Of a stretch of DNA of 14,020 nt, positions 7,115-13,742 are shown in pieces. Both the position numbers and the translations under genes were made by a program. This stretch comes from CAXMST01 sp032122625 (GTDB lineage: Bacteria > Actinomycetota > Thermoleophilia > Solirubrobacterales > 70-9). A model generated the notes under the pieces. The model did not search any database, was not told the DNA's origin, and saw only the letters and a list, made by a program, of their open reading frames with translations. Location of the stretch: assembly GCA_032122625.1 (NCBI GenBank), contig JAQBGG010000099.1, forward strand, positions 1-14,020, given 5' to 3'. Numbering within the stretch: the stretch's first letter is position 1; each line of letters begins with the position of its first letter.

Positions 7115-7328
7115 GATATTGCTGTTCGGCGGCGCCGGGCTGATCAGCCTGCTGGCGTTCGCGACCCTGATTCTCGTGCCCGCAATCGGCTCCTTCGGCC
7201 GTGGTTGGGAGAAGGCGACCGCGGTGCTGCTCTCGCTGATCGTTCTCGTTGCCCTGGTCGCGATCGGGATCGCGATCGGCGTAACGGTGATCTACTTCTG
7301 GGACGACATCTCCAGCTTCTTCTCCTAG
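7104..7328 (+). CDS. 74-residue two-helix membrane protein, unknown function
   Basis: ATG 7104 lies inside the last codons of the DedA-PAP2 gene, an 11-base overlap in another frame, and the gene ends at TAG 7326-7328. The product has two hydrophobic segments (about residues 4-26 and 40-66) joined by a short loop with GRGWEK, and ends WDDISSFFS. The codon pattern is that of a real gene in this genome (G/C in most third positions), and the overlap suggests coupling to the fusion protein upstream. It may be a small partner subunit of that protein, or an unrelated membrane peptide. No family recognised. Confidence 0.6.
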   Translation: MSPEILLFGGAGLISLLAFATLILVPAIGSFGRGWEKATAVLLSLIVLVALVAIGIAIGVTVIYFWDDISSFFS

Positions 7329-7337
7329 ACGATCGAT

Positions 7338-7361
7338 TCGACCGCTTCAGCCGATGGTCGA
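7338..7361. repeat. Short inverted repeat before the PucR-type gene
   Basis: TCGACC (7338-7343) and GGTCGA (7356-7361) form a perfect 6-base inverted repeat around a 12-base centre, extendable by one T-G pair. It lies 9 bases after the operon's last stop and 41 bases before the -10 box at 7403. It could be a weak terminator stem without a T run or an operator for the regulator downstream. A repeat this short can arise by chance in GC-rich DNA. Confidence 0.25.
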
Positions 7362-7402
7362 GAAGGGCTCCGAACCGATGCGTGATCAGCGCTGAACCGC
7401 CC

Positions 7403-7408
7403 TACCAT
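7403..7408 (+). promoter_or_regulatory. Putative -10 box, leaderless start of the PucR-type gene
   Basis: TACCAT (TAnnnT) ends exactly 7 bases before GTG 7416, placing the expected transcription start on the start codon. No Shine-Dalgarno sequence and no clear -35 hexamer are seen. Same geometry as at 3188, 9697 and 13730. Confidence 0.5.
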
Positions 7409-7415
7409 TGGTCGG

Positions 7416-8672
7416 GTGGCGACCAAGCCCTCTTCCAAAGCTGCCGCCAAGCGGAGCGCCGGCCCATCCGTGCCGGGCGGGGATCTCGAGGCGCTCTCCG
7501 AGGCGATTGAATCCGGTGCCGGCCTGCCCGCCGTGGCACGTGCCGCGGCCGTTGCCCTGGGCGCGAGCGTCGCCCTGATCGATCGATCCAGTGCCGTTCT
7601 CGCCGTTGCGGCCTCCTCGAGTGCCGAGGAGGAGAAGCTGGTTGCCGGCAGTGGTGGCGTCGAGAGCGCCGAGTTGCGCGTCGCCGACGCCGTCGTCGGT
7701 GAGCTCCGTTACCGAGCCCGGGACAAGCAGGGTGCCCCGGGGGCAACCGTGCGGATGGTCGCGACGCTGCTTGGCCTCGAAGTCGAGCGGGCGCGCTCGC
7801 CCGACTGGGCCAGCGACGAGGCGGCCCATGACTTCACCAGCGCTCTGCTCGAGCGGCGGCTGACCGGGGCCGAAGACATCCTCGCCCGAGGCGCCGAGCT
7901 CGGCACCGACCTAAGCGCCGGGGCGGGGGTCGTATTCGTCCGGGCGCGCCCGCACGCCGCTCAGCCCGGCGCCTGGCGCGAGCGGCTGCTGCTGCTGACC
8001 CTGCGCGCCGTCCGCGCCGGTGGCTCCGGGGTGCTCGCCTACGCCTCCGCGGGCGAGGCGGGCGAGGCGGGCGAGGTGGCGGTGCTCGTGCCAACGGCCG
8101 AGCCTGCGCCGATCGCCCGCGCCGCGAGCGAGGTGCAGAGCGAGCTCGGCTCAGCCCTGCCGGGATTCGATCTGGCCGTCGGCTATAGCCGCCATGCGGC
8201 CGAGCCGACCGAGATCTACAGGGCCGGCAAGGAGGCGCTGCTCGCCGTCAACGTCGGCGAGGCGGAGGGCCGCGGGCCGCTCGCCTTCGAGGAGACCGGC
8301 TCCTACCGCCTGCTGCTGCCGGCGATGAGCGAGGATCCGGCCGAGCTGGAGCGTTTCTACGCGGAGACCGTGGCCCCCCTTGCCGCCTACGACGACCAGT
8401 ACGAGACCGAGCTTGTCGCGACCATCGAGGCCTACCTCGACAATGACGGCAACGTCACCCCGACCGCCGAGTCACTGTTCACCCATCGCCACACCGTCCG
8501 TTACCGCCTCGAGCGCGTCAAGGAACTCTCCGGCCACGACCTCACCTCCACCGAGGGCCGCGAGAAGATCGGCCTCGGCCTCAAAGCGATGCGGGTCCTC
8601 GGCATCCCCGCTCCCGGCGGTCCTGCGACGGAGGGCCGGAGCCGGACCAGGCGCCGGAGCGACGCCGAATAG
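7416..8672 (+). CDS. PucR/CdaR-type transcriptional regulator
   Basis: Protein of 418 residues with the layout of PucR/CdaR activators. After a basic, disordered start (1-20), residues about 25-125 resemble a GAF-like sensor (LPAVARAAAVALGASVALID). Residues about 165-280 look like the GGDEF-like domain of CdaR (DLAVGYSRHAAEPTEIYRAGKEALLAV). The C-terminal helix-turn-helix lies at about 331-396: ETELVATIEAYLDNDGNVT, then ESLFTHRHTVRYRLERVKEL, the typical HTH_30 pattern. Such proteins usually activate genes for purine, polyol, glycerate or amino-acid catabolism in response to a metabolite; no adjacent catabolic cluster hints at the ligand. GTG 7416 is supported by the -10 box 7 bases upstream. 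It is convergent with the tRNA-Gln gene. The family is secure, the regulon unknown. Confidence 0.88.
   Translation: MATKPSSKAAAKRSAGPSVPGGDLEALSEAIESGAGLPAVARAAAVALGASVALIDRSSAVLAVAASSSAEEEKLVAGSGGVESAELRVADAVVGELRYRARDKQGAPGATVRMVATLLGLEVERARSPDWASDEAAHDFTSALLERRLTGAEDILARGAELGTDLSAGAGVVFVRARPHAAQPGAWRERLLLLTLRAVRAGGSGVLAYASAGEAGEAGEVAVLVPTAEPAPIARAASEVQSELGSALPGFDLAVGYSRHAAEPTEIYRAGKEALLAVNVGEAEGRGPLAFEETGSYRLLLPAMSEDPAELERFYAETVAPLAAYDDQYETELVATIEAYLDNDGNVTPTAESLFTHRHTVRYRLERVKELSGHDLTSTEGREKIGLGLKAMRVLGIPAPGGPATEGRSRTRRRSDAE
8051..8077 (+). repeat. Three tandem 9-base units inside the PucR-type gene
   Basis: GGGCGAGGC occurs at 8051-8059 and 8060-8068, followed by GGGCGAGGT at 8069-8077. 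It encodes a Gly-Glu-Ala repeat (residues 213-220) in a loop of the GGDEF-like region. The frame is kept for any copy number, so this is a likely site of slippage-driven length variation with little effect on the fold. Confidence 0.7.
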
Positions 8673-8674
8673 GC

Positions 8675-8687
8675 GGGCCACCGGCCC
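8675..8687. terminator. Possible weak bidirectional terminator hairpin
   Basis: GGGCC (8675-8679), ACC loop, GGCCC (8683-8687): a perfect 5-base GC stem with a 3-base loop. It sits between the stop of the plus-strand regulator gene and the 3' end of the minus-strand tRNA. The position suits ending both convergent transcripts, but only a short TTT (8698-8700) follows on the plus strand, so it is not a strong intrinsic terminator. Confidence 0.3.
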
Positions 8688-8719
8688 ACCCTGCTGGTTT
8701 ACCGTATCGAGATTCCTAA

Positions 8720-8790
8720 CTCCGGGGAGAGGAATCAAACCTCTGCTTTCAAGACCAAAACTTGACGTGCTGTCGCTACACCACCCCGGA
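8720..8790 (-). tRNA. tRNA-Gln (anticodon TTG) with A19-U56 elbow
   Basis: The minus strand folds into a complete cloverleaf. The acceptor TCCGGGG (8790-8784) pairs 7 of 7 with CCCCGGA (8727-8721). The D stem is GTGT/GCAC, closing with a T-G pair. The anticodon stem TCAAG/CTTGA has the loop TTTTGGT, giving anticodon TTG for CAA (Gln). The variable loop is AAGC, and the T stem AGAGG/CCTCT pairs 5 of 5. The discriminator is G (8720), as usual for tRNA-Gln, and CCA is not encoded. The D loop is AGCGACA (G18 A19) and the T loop TTTGATT (U56), so the usual G19-C56 tertiary pair is replaced by A19-U56. G15-C48 and G18-U55 remain. Most Actinobacteria make Gln-tRNA through GatCAB amidation; that is family knowledge, not shown here. 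Confidence 0.93.
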
Positions 8791-8800
8791 TCGGTGCCCG

Positions 8801-8806
8801 AGTCTA
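8801..8806 (-). promoter_or_regulatory. Putative -10 box of tRNA-Gln
   Basis: On the minus strand TAGACT (TAnnnT) lies 10 bases before the first tRNA base, so transcription would start a few bases ahead of the mature 5' end. A weak -35 candidate, GTCACA (plus 8822-8827), is 15 bases further upstream. The promoter is divergent from that of the HNH gene. Confidence 0.45.
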
Positions 8807-8849
8807 CGCAGGTAGCGGAGGTGTGACTCGTTCCGTCCGAGGGGCGAAC

Positions 8850-8855
8850 TAACGT
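8850..8855 (+). promoter_or_regulatory. Putative -10 box, leaderless HNH gene start
   Basis: TAACGT (TAnnnT) ends 6 bases before ATG 8862. No Shine-Dalgarno sequence lies between them. No convincing -35 element. This is the fourth site in coordinate order with the 6-7 base spacing, which supports both the start codon and a leaderless transcript. Confidence 0.45.
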
Positions 8856-8861
8856 TCGCTC

Positions 8862-9659
8862 ATGCCGCGATATTCAGAAGCCGAGGCTCGGGAGGCCGTC
8901 GCCGCCTCGCAGTCCTACAGCGAGGCACTTCGGCTACTCGGAATGAGGGTCGCCGGTGGGAATCACAAGCTATTCCGGCACTGGGTTGACGATGTCTGGC
9001 GCGTCTCCACGACGCATTTCGACCCCTATGCAAATAGGAGCGAAACACACCGGCAGACGCCGACGCCGCTCCAGGAAGTGCTGGTAGAGCACTCGAGTTA
9101 CCCCCGCGCTCGCCTGAAGCAGCGTTTGTTGTCGAACGGTCTCAAGCAGCCCCGTTGTGAGCTCTGTGGCCAGGGTGATCGCTGGCGGGATCGTCAGCTG
9201 GCACTGATCCTTGACCACATCAACGGTGTCCCCGATGACAACCGACTCGAGAACCTGCGGATCGTTTGCCCCAACTGCGCGGCCACCTTCGACACCCACT
9301 GCGGTCGCAGGAACGCGATCCCCGAGACGATCCGGAGTTGCGCTCACTGCGGAGACGCATTCTCACCGGGCAACTACCAGCAGCGTTATTGCTCGAAGTC
9401 TTGCTCGGTCCACGCCCCCAAGCACGGGCTGATCGGACGTCCGCGGCTTCATGCTCGCAAGGTGGCCCGGCCACCGTACGAACAGCTGCTTGCTGAGATC
9501 GAGGCGTCCAGCTGGTCGGCGGTTGGGCGTAAGTACGGCGTCTCCGACAACGCGGTGCGCAAGTGGGTGCGTTTCTATGAGCGACAGCGACAACGGGAGC
9601 GGGAGGAGCGCGAGCGACAGGCGGCTGAAAGGGCGGAGGCCGACAACAAAGCCGCGTGA
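8862..9659 (+). CDS. HNH endonuclease-like protein with flanking helix-turn-helix segments
   Basis: Protein of 265 residues with a modular layout. Residues 5-50 (YSEAEAREAVAASQSYSEAL, then LLGMRVAGGNHKLFRHWV) look like a small DNA-binding helical domain. The HNH core spans about 99-150: C99-x2-C102, LILDHINGVPDDNRLENLRI with H119, N127 and N131, then C136-P-N-C139 and H146. Residues 160-181 form a second zinc ribbon, C160-x2-C163...C177-x3-C181. Residues 205-240 (YEQLLAEIEASSWSAVGRKY, VSDNAVRKWVRFYERQ) are a typical helix-turn-helix, followed by a charged coil of R and E. Proteins of this kind recur in actinobacterial genomes, usually as single genes of unknown role; they may be free-standing homing-type nickases or nucleases. 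It stands alone between the divergent tRNA-Gln and glmU, with no methylase or integrase nearby. The nuclease fold is secure, the role is not. Confidence 0.85.
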   Translation: MPRYSEAEAREAVAASQSYSEALRLLGMRVAGGNHKLFRHWVDDVWRVSTTHFDPYANRSETHRQTPTPLQEVLVEHSSYPRARLKQRLLSNGLKQPRCELCGQGDRWRDRQLALILDHINGVPDDNRLENLRIVCPNCAATFDTHCGRRNAIPETIRSCAHCGDAFSPGNYQQRYCSKSCSVHAPKHGLIGRPRLHARKVARPPYEQLLAEIEASSWSAVGRKYGVSDNAVRKWVRFYERQRQREREERERQAAERAEADNKAA

Positions 9660-9696
9660 TGGGTGATCGGGGCGGCACGGGGCGGGCGGGTCGGAC

Positions 9697-9702
9697 TACG
9701 AT
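9697..9702 (+). promoter_or_regulatory. Putative -10 box deciding the glmU start
   Basis: TACGAT (TAnnnT) overlaps the in-frame ATG at 9701 and ends 7 bases before the in-frame GTG at 9710. By the geometry seen at three other genes the transcript would begin on GTG 9710, which would rule out ATG 9701 as a start for mRNA from this promoter. Confidence 0.45.
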
Positions 9703-9709
9703 GGCCGCG

Positions 9710-11107
9710 GTGAGTCCGCCTACCGTCCTGATCATGGCCGCGGGCCAGGGGACCCGGATGCGGTCCGCGGTTCCGAAGGTGCTACACCCGGTCTGCGGCC
9801 GGGCGATGGTTGCTTGGCCGATCGCAGCGGCCGAGGCGGCCGGGGCCGGCAGGGTCGCCGTGATCGTCAGCCCCGATCGCGACATCTCTGGGGTGATGCC
9901 GGATGGGATCGAGATCGTCCCGCAGGAGGTCGCCGACGGCACCGGCGGGGCCGTGCGGGCGGCCAGGCACCTGATTGAAGAATCGGAGACGGTGCTGGTC
10001 CTCTCCGGCGATGTCCCGCTCATTTCGGCCGAGATGATTTCGGCGCTGCTCGCCGGGCACGCTGAGTCGGGGGCGGCGGCGACTCTCGTTACCGCTGTTC
10101 TCGACGATCCCGGGTCCTACGGGCGGATCGTCCGTGATTCGGACGGCGATGTCGAGCGCATCGTCGAGACGAAGGCCGAGGGGGATGCGAGCGCCGAGCA
10201 GCTGGAGATCCGTGAAATCAACGCCGGTATCTATGTCTTTGGGGCCGAGCCGCTCGCCGCAGCGCTCGATCGGATCAAGAACGACAACGCGCAGGGCGAG
10301 TACTACCTGCCTGACGTTCTGGGACCGATCCGCGCCGCGGGCGGCCGGGTCGTGCCGTTCGTCTCCGACGACCCGAATGTGATCCTCGGGGTCAACTCCC
10401 GCGTTGACCTGGCGATCGTCGAGGCGGAGGCGCGGCGCCAGATCCTCGAGCGCCACATGCTCGCCGGGGTGACCCTCGTCGACCCCGCCAGCACCTGGAT
10501 CGAAGCCGGCGTGGAGATCGACTCCGACGTCCGCGTCGAGCCCGGCTGCTCGCTGATCGGCAACTGCCGGATCGGCAGCGGCTCAGTGGTCGGCCCGCAC
10601 ACGACCTTGATCGACTCAGAGCTAGGGGGGGACGTCAGCGTCCCGCACTCCTACCTGGTCGAGTGCTCGGTCGCCAGCCGCTGCTCGGTCGGCCCCTTCG
10701 CCTATCTGCGGCCCAAGGCGAGACTCGAGGAGGGTGCGAAGGCGGGGACCTTCGTCGAGATCAAGAACTCGGTCGTCGGCGCCGGCTCCAAGGTCCCGCA
10801 CCTGAGCTACATCGGCGACGCCGAGATCGGCGAGGGCTCGAACCTCGGTGCGGCGACGATCACGGCCAACTACGACGGCTTCAGCAAGCACCGGACGAAG
10901 ATTGGCCGCAACGTGCGGACGGGGGTGGACACGACCTTGATCGCGCCGGTGGAGGTTGGCGATCAGGCATACACTGGCGCCGGTTCGGTGATCGGCGAGG
11001 ACGTTTCTCCCGGCTCGCTTGCGCTGACCAGGTCCGAGCAGGTACAGATCGATGGCTACGCGCAGCGTAAGGCCGCGGAGCACAGCAAGGAGACCAAGGA
11101 CAGTTGA
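9710..11107 (+). CDS. glmU: Bifunctional UDP-GlcNAc pyrophosphorylase / GlcN-1-P acetyltransferase
   Basis: Cytosolic enzyme making UDP-N-acetylglucosamine for peptidoglycan: the C-terminal domain acetylates glucosamine-1-phosphate and the N-terminal domain transfers UMP. With the GTG 9710 start it is 465 residues, a normal length. The nucleotidyltransferase part has LIMAAGQGTRM...PKVLH (7-26), GTGGAV (77-82), LSGDVPL with metal ligand D101, NAGIYVF (171-177) and GVNSR (227-231). The left-handed beta-helix part (from about 265) has LRPKA, EIKNS with K352, H364 and Y367 in PHLSYIGDAEIG, and SNLGAATITANYDG. Two positions differ from the common pattern: GTGGA where most have GTGHA, and PHLSY where NHLSY or NHLTY is usual. 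The open frame also allows starts at 9656, 9659 and 9701. The stop overlaps the TTG of prs. Confidence 0.95.
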   Translation: MSPPTVLIMAAGQGTRMRSAVPKVLHPVCGRAMVAWPIAAAEAAGAGRVAVIVSPDRDISGVMPDGIEIVPQEVADGTGGAVRAARHLIEESETVLVLSGDVPLISAEMISALLAGHAESGAAATLVTAVLDDPGSYGRIVRDSDGDVERIVETKAEGDASAEQLEIREINAGIYVFGAEPLAAALDRIKNDNAQGEYYLPDVLGPIRAAGGRVVPFVSDDPNVILGVNSRVDLAIVEAEARRQILERHMLAGVTLVDPASTWIEAGVEIDSDVRVEPGCSLIGNCRIGSGSVVGPHTTLIDSELGGDVSVPHSYLVECSVASRCSVGPFAYLRPKARLEEGAKAGTFVEIKNSVVGAGSKVPHLSYIGDAEIGEGSNLGAATITANYDGFSKHRTKIGRNVRTGVDTTLIAPVEVGDQAYTGAGSVIGEDVSPGSLALTRSEQVQIDGYAQRKAAEHSKETKDS

Positions 11108-12135
11108 GCACCGTCGAGGAACGACCCGCAGTGATGAGCTCGATCGCTCAGGACTACACCAAGAAGCTGATGCTCTTCGGCGGTCGCGCCTCGGGTGCGC
11201 TCGCGGCGAGGATCGCCCAGCGGCTCGACGTCGACCTCGGTCAGGCCGACCTCCGCACCTTCGCCAACGGCGAGGTCTATTGCCGGTACCGCGAGTCGAT
11301 CCGCGGCGCCGACGTGTTCATCGTCCAGTCCACCGCGGCCAACGAGAGCGCGGGCTTGACCCCCAACGACGCCCTGATGGAGTTGCTCTGCATGGTCGAC
11401 GCGGCACAGGGCGCCTCCGCTCACCGGATCATCGCCGTGATGCCCTGGTACGGGTATGCGCGCCAGGACAAGAAGTCGCAGCCGCGGGAGCCGATCTCGG
11501 CTCGTGTCGTCGCCAAGGTTCTCGAGGAGATCGGCGTCGACCGGGTGCTGACGATGGATCTCCACGCGGGACAGGTTCAGGGTTTCTTTCACGTGCCCGT
11601 CGATCACATGACGGCGATGCCGATGCTGACGCAATGGTTCATCGACCAGCACTTTGACGAGGAGCTGGTGATCGTCAGCCCGGATGCCGGCCGGGTCAAG
11701 GTCGCTCGTAACTTCGCCCGCAAGGTCGGCTGCCATTGGGCCGTCATGGAGAAGGAGCGGCCCAAGCAGCAGGTCGCCGAGATCGGCTACGTGGTCGGCG
11801 ACGTGAAGGGCAAGACCGCGGTCCTGGTCGACGACATGATCGACACCGCAGGCACCCTCTGTGCCGCGGCCGAGACGGTGCTTGATGAGGGTGCCGCGCG
11901 GGTTATCGCCTGCGCCACCCACGGCGTCTTCAGCGGCCCGGCCTTCGAGCGTCTGCCTTACGAGAAGTCCCGCATCGAACGGATCGTCGTCACCGACACG
12001 ATGCCGCTGCGCGAGGGCGCCCCGGACAACATCACCGTGCTCTCGACCGCCCAGACGCTCGCCGATTCGATTCGCCGGATCTTCAGCGACGACTCCGTCT
12101 CCGAGATCTTCGCCGGCGAGAACCAGCTCTTCTGA
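11104..12135 (+). CDS. prs: Ribose-phosphate pyrophosphokinase (PRPP synthetase)
   Basis: Makes 5-phosphoribosyl-1-pyrophosphate from ribose-5-phosphate and ATP for nucleotide, histidine, tryptophan and NAD synthesis, and in Actinobacteria also for decaprenylphosphoryl-arabinose in some lineages. From TTG 11104 it has 343 residues, with KLMLFGGRASGALAARIA (21-38), FANGEVY (53-59), the ATP-site loop WYGYARQDKK (115-124), H154 in MDLHAGQVQGFF, SPDAGRVKVAR (192-202) and the PRPP loop LVDDMIDTAGT (241-251). It ends FSDDSVSEIFAGENQLF. The TTG overlaps the glmU stop as TTGA and has AAGGAG 11 bases upstream. GTG 11131 and ATG 11134 are alternative starts, and ATG 11134 (MSSIAQDYTKKLM) gives a more typical length. 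Enzyme identity is secure, the exact start is not. Confidence 0.94.
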   Translation: MSTVEERPAVMSSIAQDYTKKLMLFGGRASGALAARIAQRLDVDLGQADLRTFANGEVYCRYRESIRGADVFIVQSTAANESAGLTPNDALMELLCMVDAAQGASAHRIIAVMPWYGYARQDKKSQPREPISARVVAKVLEEIGVDRVLTMDLHAGQVQGFFHVPVDHMTAMPMLTQWFIDQHFDEELVIVSPDAGRVKVARNFARKVGCHWAVMEKERPKQQVAEIGYVVGDVKGKTAVLVDDMIDTAGTLCAAAETVLDEGAARVIACATHGVFSGPAFERLPYEKSRIERIVVTDTMPLREGAPDNITVLSTAQTLADSIRRIFSDDSVSEIFAGENQLF

Positions 12136-12142
12136 TCCCGGA

Positions 12143-12148
12143 TAGGCT
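12143..12148 (+). promoter_or_regulatory. Possible -10 box before the MFS gene
   Basis: TAGGCT fits TAnnnT and ends 12 bases before ATG 12161, in the 25-base gap after prs. The spacing is longer than at the leaderless sites, and read-through from prs is equally possible. Weak. Confidence 0.22.
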
Positions 12149-12160
12149 CCCGAGCTAGCG

Positions 12161-13720
12161 ATGGCGACCCCCCAGGAGCGAGAGCAGCTGGCGGCGGGGA
12201 CGAAGATGGCGCTCGCCGCAATGGGGCTCGGCGTCTTCGTCATTGCCAACGACTTCACGGCGCTCGACGTCGCCCTGCCGGCGATCGAGGAAGACTTCGA
12301 CGTCGATGTCGGCAGCGCGCAGTGGGTGATCAATGCATACGCCCTCGTCTTCGGCCTCGCGATCGTCACCGGCGGGCGGCTTGCCGACATGCTTGGCCGC
12401 CGGAAGGTCTTCTTCATCGGCTCTGGGATATTCGCCGGGTTCTCCCTGCTCGGCGCGCTGGCACCGGATGTCGGCTTCCTGATTGGGACGCGGGTCGGGA
12501 TGGGGATCGGCGCCGCTCTGATGTGGCCGGCGATCCTCGGCATGACCTACGCGGCGCTGCCCGTCTCCAGAGCGGCGCTCGCCGGGGGCCTGATCCTTGG
12601 CGTCGCCGGGCTCGGAAACGCGGTTGGACCGCTGATCGGTGGCGCTCTCACCGACCTGATCAGCTGGCGGGCGATCTTCTTCCTCAATGTGCCGGTCGCA
12701 GCGATCGCCGTAGCCGTCACCGCGGCGAAGATTCATCAGCCTCAGGAGCGGGTCGATGAGCGGATCGACTACGCGGGTATGGCAACCCTCTCGCTCGGGC
12801 TGCTGTTGCTGCTAGTGGCCCTCGATCAGGGGACCGACTGGGGCTTCGGCGACCCCCGGGTCGTCGCAATGCTGGCCGGCTCCGCCCTGATGGTCACGAG
12901 CTTCGCCGTGATCGAGCCGCGGCTCGGAGAAAGGGCCCTGGTCCCGGCCAGCGTGATCCGCGACCGCGAGTTCGCCGCCGCCTGTTTGGCGACGCTGCTG
13001 ATGTCGGCGGTGTTCTTCGTCGTCGTGCTCTACGTCCCGCAGTTCCTCGTCAAGGTGCTCGACTACTCGGCGCTGAAGGCCGGTCTCGGCCTGGTTCCGA
13101 TGATGGGCACCTTTGCTCTCACATCGTTCATCTCCTCCGGCCTGTACGAGCGCTACGGAGCGAAGCGGGTGATCACCGCCGGTGCCCTGCTGCTGGTCGT
13201 CGGCGTCTTCCTGCTCTCGTTGCTCGGGGACAGTTCCGGCTACAGCTCTCTGGTTGCCGGGTTATTCGTGATCGGCGCCGGCCTCGGCCTCTTCTACTCG
13301 TCGGTGACGACCGCCGCGGTCACGGCCCTGCCCGAGGCGAAGTCGAGCCTTGCCGGCGGGTTGATCTACATGTTCCAGATCGCCGGCGGCGCCGTCGGGC
13401 TTGCGTCGATCACGGCGATCTTCACCGCGGTCTCGGAGAACAAGCTCTCCGAGCAGGCAGCTGCCGCCGGCGCCAAGCTCTCCGAGCAGCAGGAGTCGGT
13501 GCTGCATGGACTACTCGCCGGGACCGACGCCGCCACTCGCGCCCTGGCGCAGATCGCGCCCGCCAAGCAAGCTGAGATCGAGCAGATCGTCCGCGACTCC
13601 TTCGTCGACGGCGTCCAGGTTGGCTTTCGGGTCGTCGCCGGCGTCGCGCTCCTCGGCCTGATCGTCTCGGTGCTCTACGTCGGCGGCCGCCTGCACGACG
13701 GCGAGCCGGCGGCCGACTGA
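12161..13720 (+). CDS. DHA2-family MFS transporter (EmrB/QacA type, 14 helices)
   Basis: Proton-driven exporter of 519 residues with about 14 hydrophobic segments, as in the DHA2 drug:H+ antiporters. Helix 1 carries NDFTALDVALPAI (30-42), the family's D-x-x-x-x-x-V-A-L-P pattern. Motif A is GGRLADMLGRRK (71-82) between helices 2 and 3. The antiporter motif C is GVAGLGNAVGPLIGG (147-161) in helix 5. Mid-protein DYAGMATLSLGLLLLLVALDQG is the usual start of helix 7 in this family. A long polar loop at about residues 426-486 precedes the last helix. Substrates could be drugs, dyes, siderophores or a native metabolite; sequence alone does not tell. No TetR or MarR regulator adjoins it. ATG 12161 is the first start and gives a normal 20-residue cytosolic lead. 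Confidence 0.9.
   Translation: MATPQEREQLAAGTKMALAAMGLGVFVIANDFTALDVALPAIEEDFDVDVGSAQWVINAYALVFGLAIVTGGRLADMLGRRKVFFIGSGIFAGFSLLGALAPDVGFLIGTRVGMGIGAALMWPAILGMTYAALPVSRAALAGGLILGVAGLGNAVGPLIGGALTDLISWRAIFFLNVPVAAIAVAVTAAKIHQPQERVDERIDYAGMATLSLGLLLLLVALDQGTDWGFGDPRVVAMLAGSALMVTSFAVIEPRLGERALVPASVIRDREFAAACLATLLMSAVFFVVVLYVPQFLVKVLDYSALKAGLGLVPMMGTFALTSFISSGLYERYGAKRVITAGALLLVVGVFLLSLLGDSSGYSSLVAGLFVIGAGLGLFYSSVTTAAVTALPEAKSSLAGGLIYMFQIAGGAVGLASITAIFTAVSENKLSEQAAAAGAKLSEQQESVLHGLLAGTDAATRALAQIAPAKQAEIEQIVRDSFVDGVQVGFRVVAGVALLGLIVSVLYVGGRLHDGEPAAD
13441..13489 (+). repeat. 16-base direct repeat in the MFS gene loop
   Basis: CAAGCTCTCCGAGCAG occurs at 13441-13456 and again at 13474-13489, offset by 33 bases (11 codons). 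Both copies encode KLSEQ in the polar loop before the last helix. It looks like an in-frame local duplication with an A/G-rich spacer (AAAAGA in protein). Confidence 0.7.
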
Positions 13721-13729
13721 CGCCGCCAA

Positions 13730-13735
13730 TATCGT
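13730..13735 (+). promoter_or_regulatory. Putative -10 box, leaderless start of last gene
   Basis: TATCGT (TAnnnT) ends 7 bases before ATG 13743, in the 22-base gap after the MFS stop. Same geometry as the tatD, PucR-type and glmU sites. No -35 hexamer or Shine-Dalgarno sequence visible. Confidence 0.45.
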
Positions 13736-13742
13736 TGCGTCG

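Noticed and set aside
8380..8826. Plus-strand open frame across the end of the PucR-type gene and the tRNA
   Set aside because: It runs through the tRNA region in another frame and its product is serine/proline/arginine-rich shadow sequence.
8720..8862. tRNA-Gln as an integration site for a mobile element carrying the HNH gene
   Set aside because: The HNH gene lies on the 5' side of the tRNA, there is no integrase, and I see no repeated copy of the tRNA 3' end within the window.
11056..12543. Long minus-strand open frame (495 codons) opposite prs and the MFS gene
   Set aside because: It mirrors real genes in GC-rich DNA, its product is low-complexity and charged, and no family pattern is visible.
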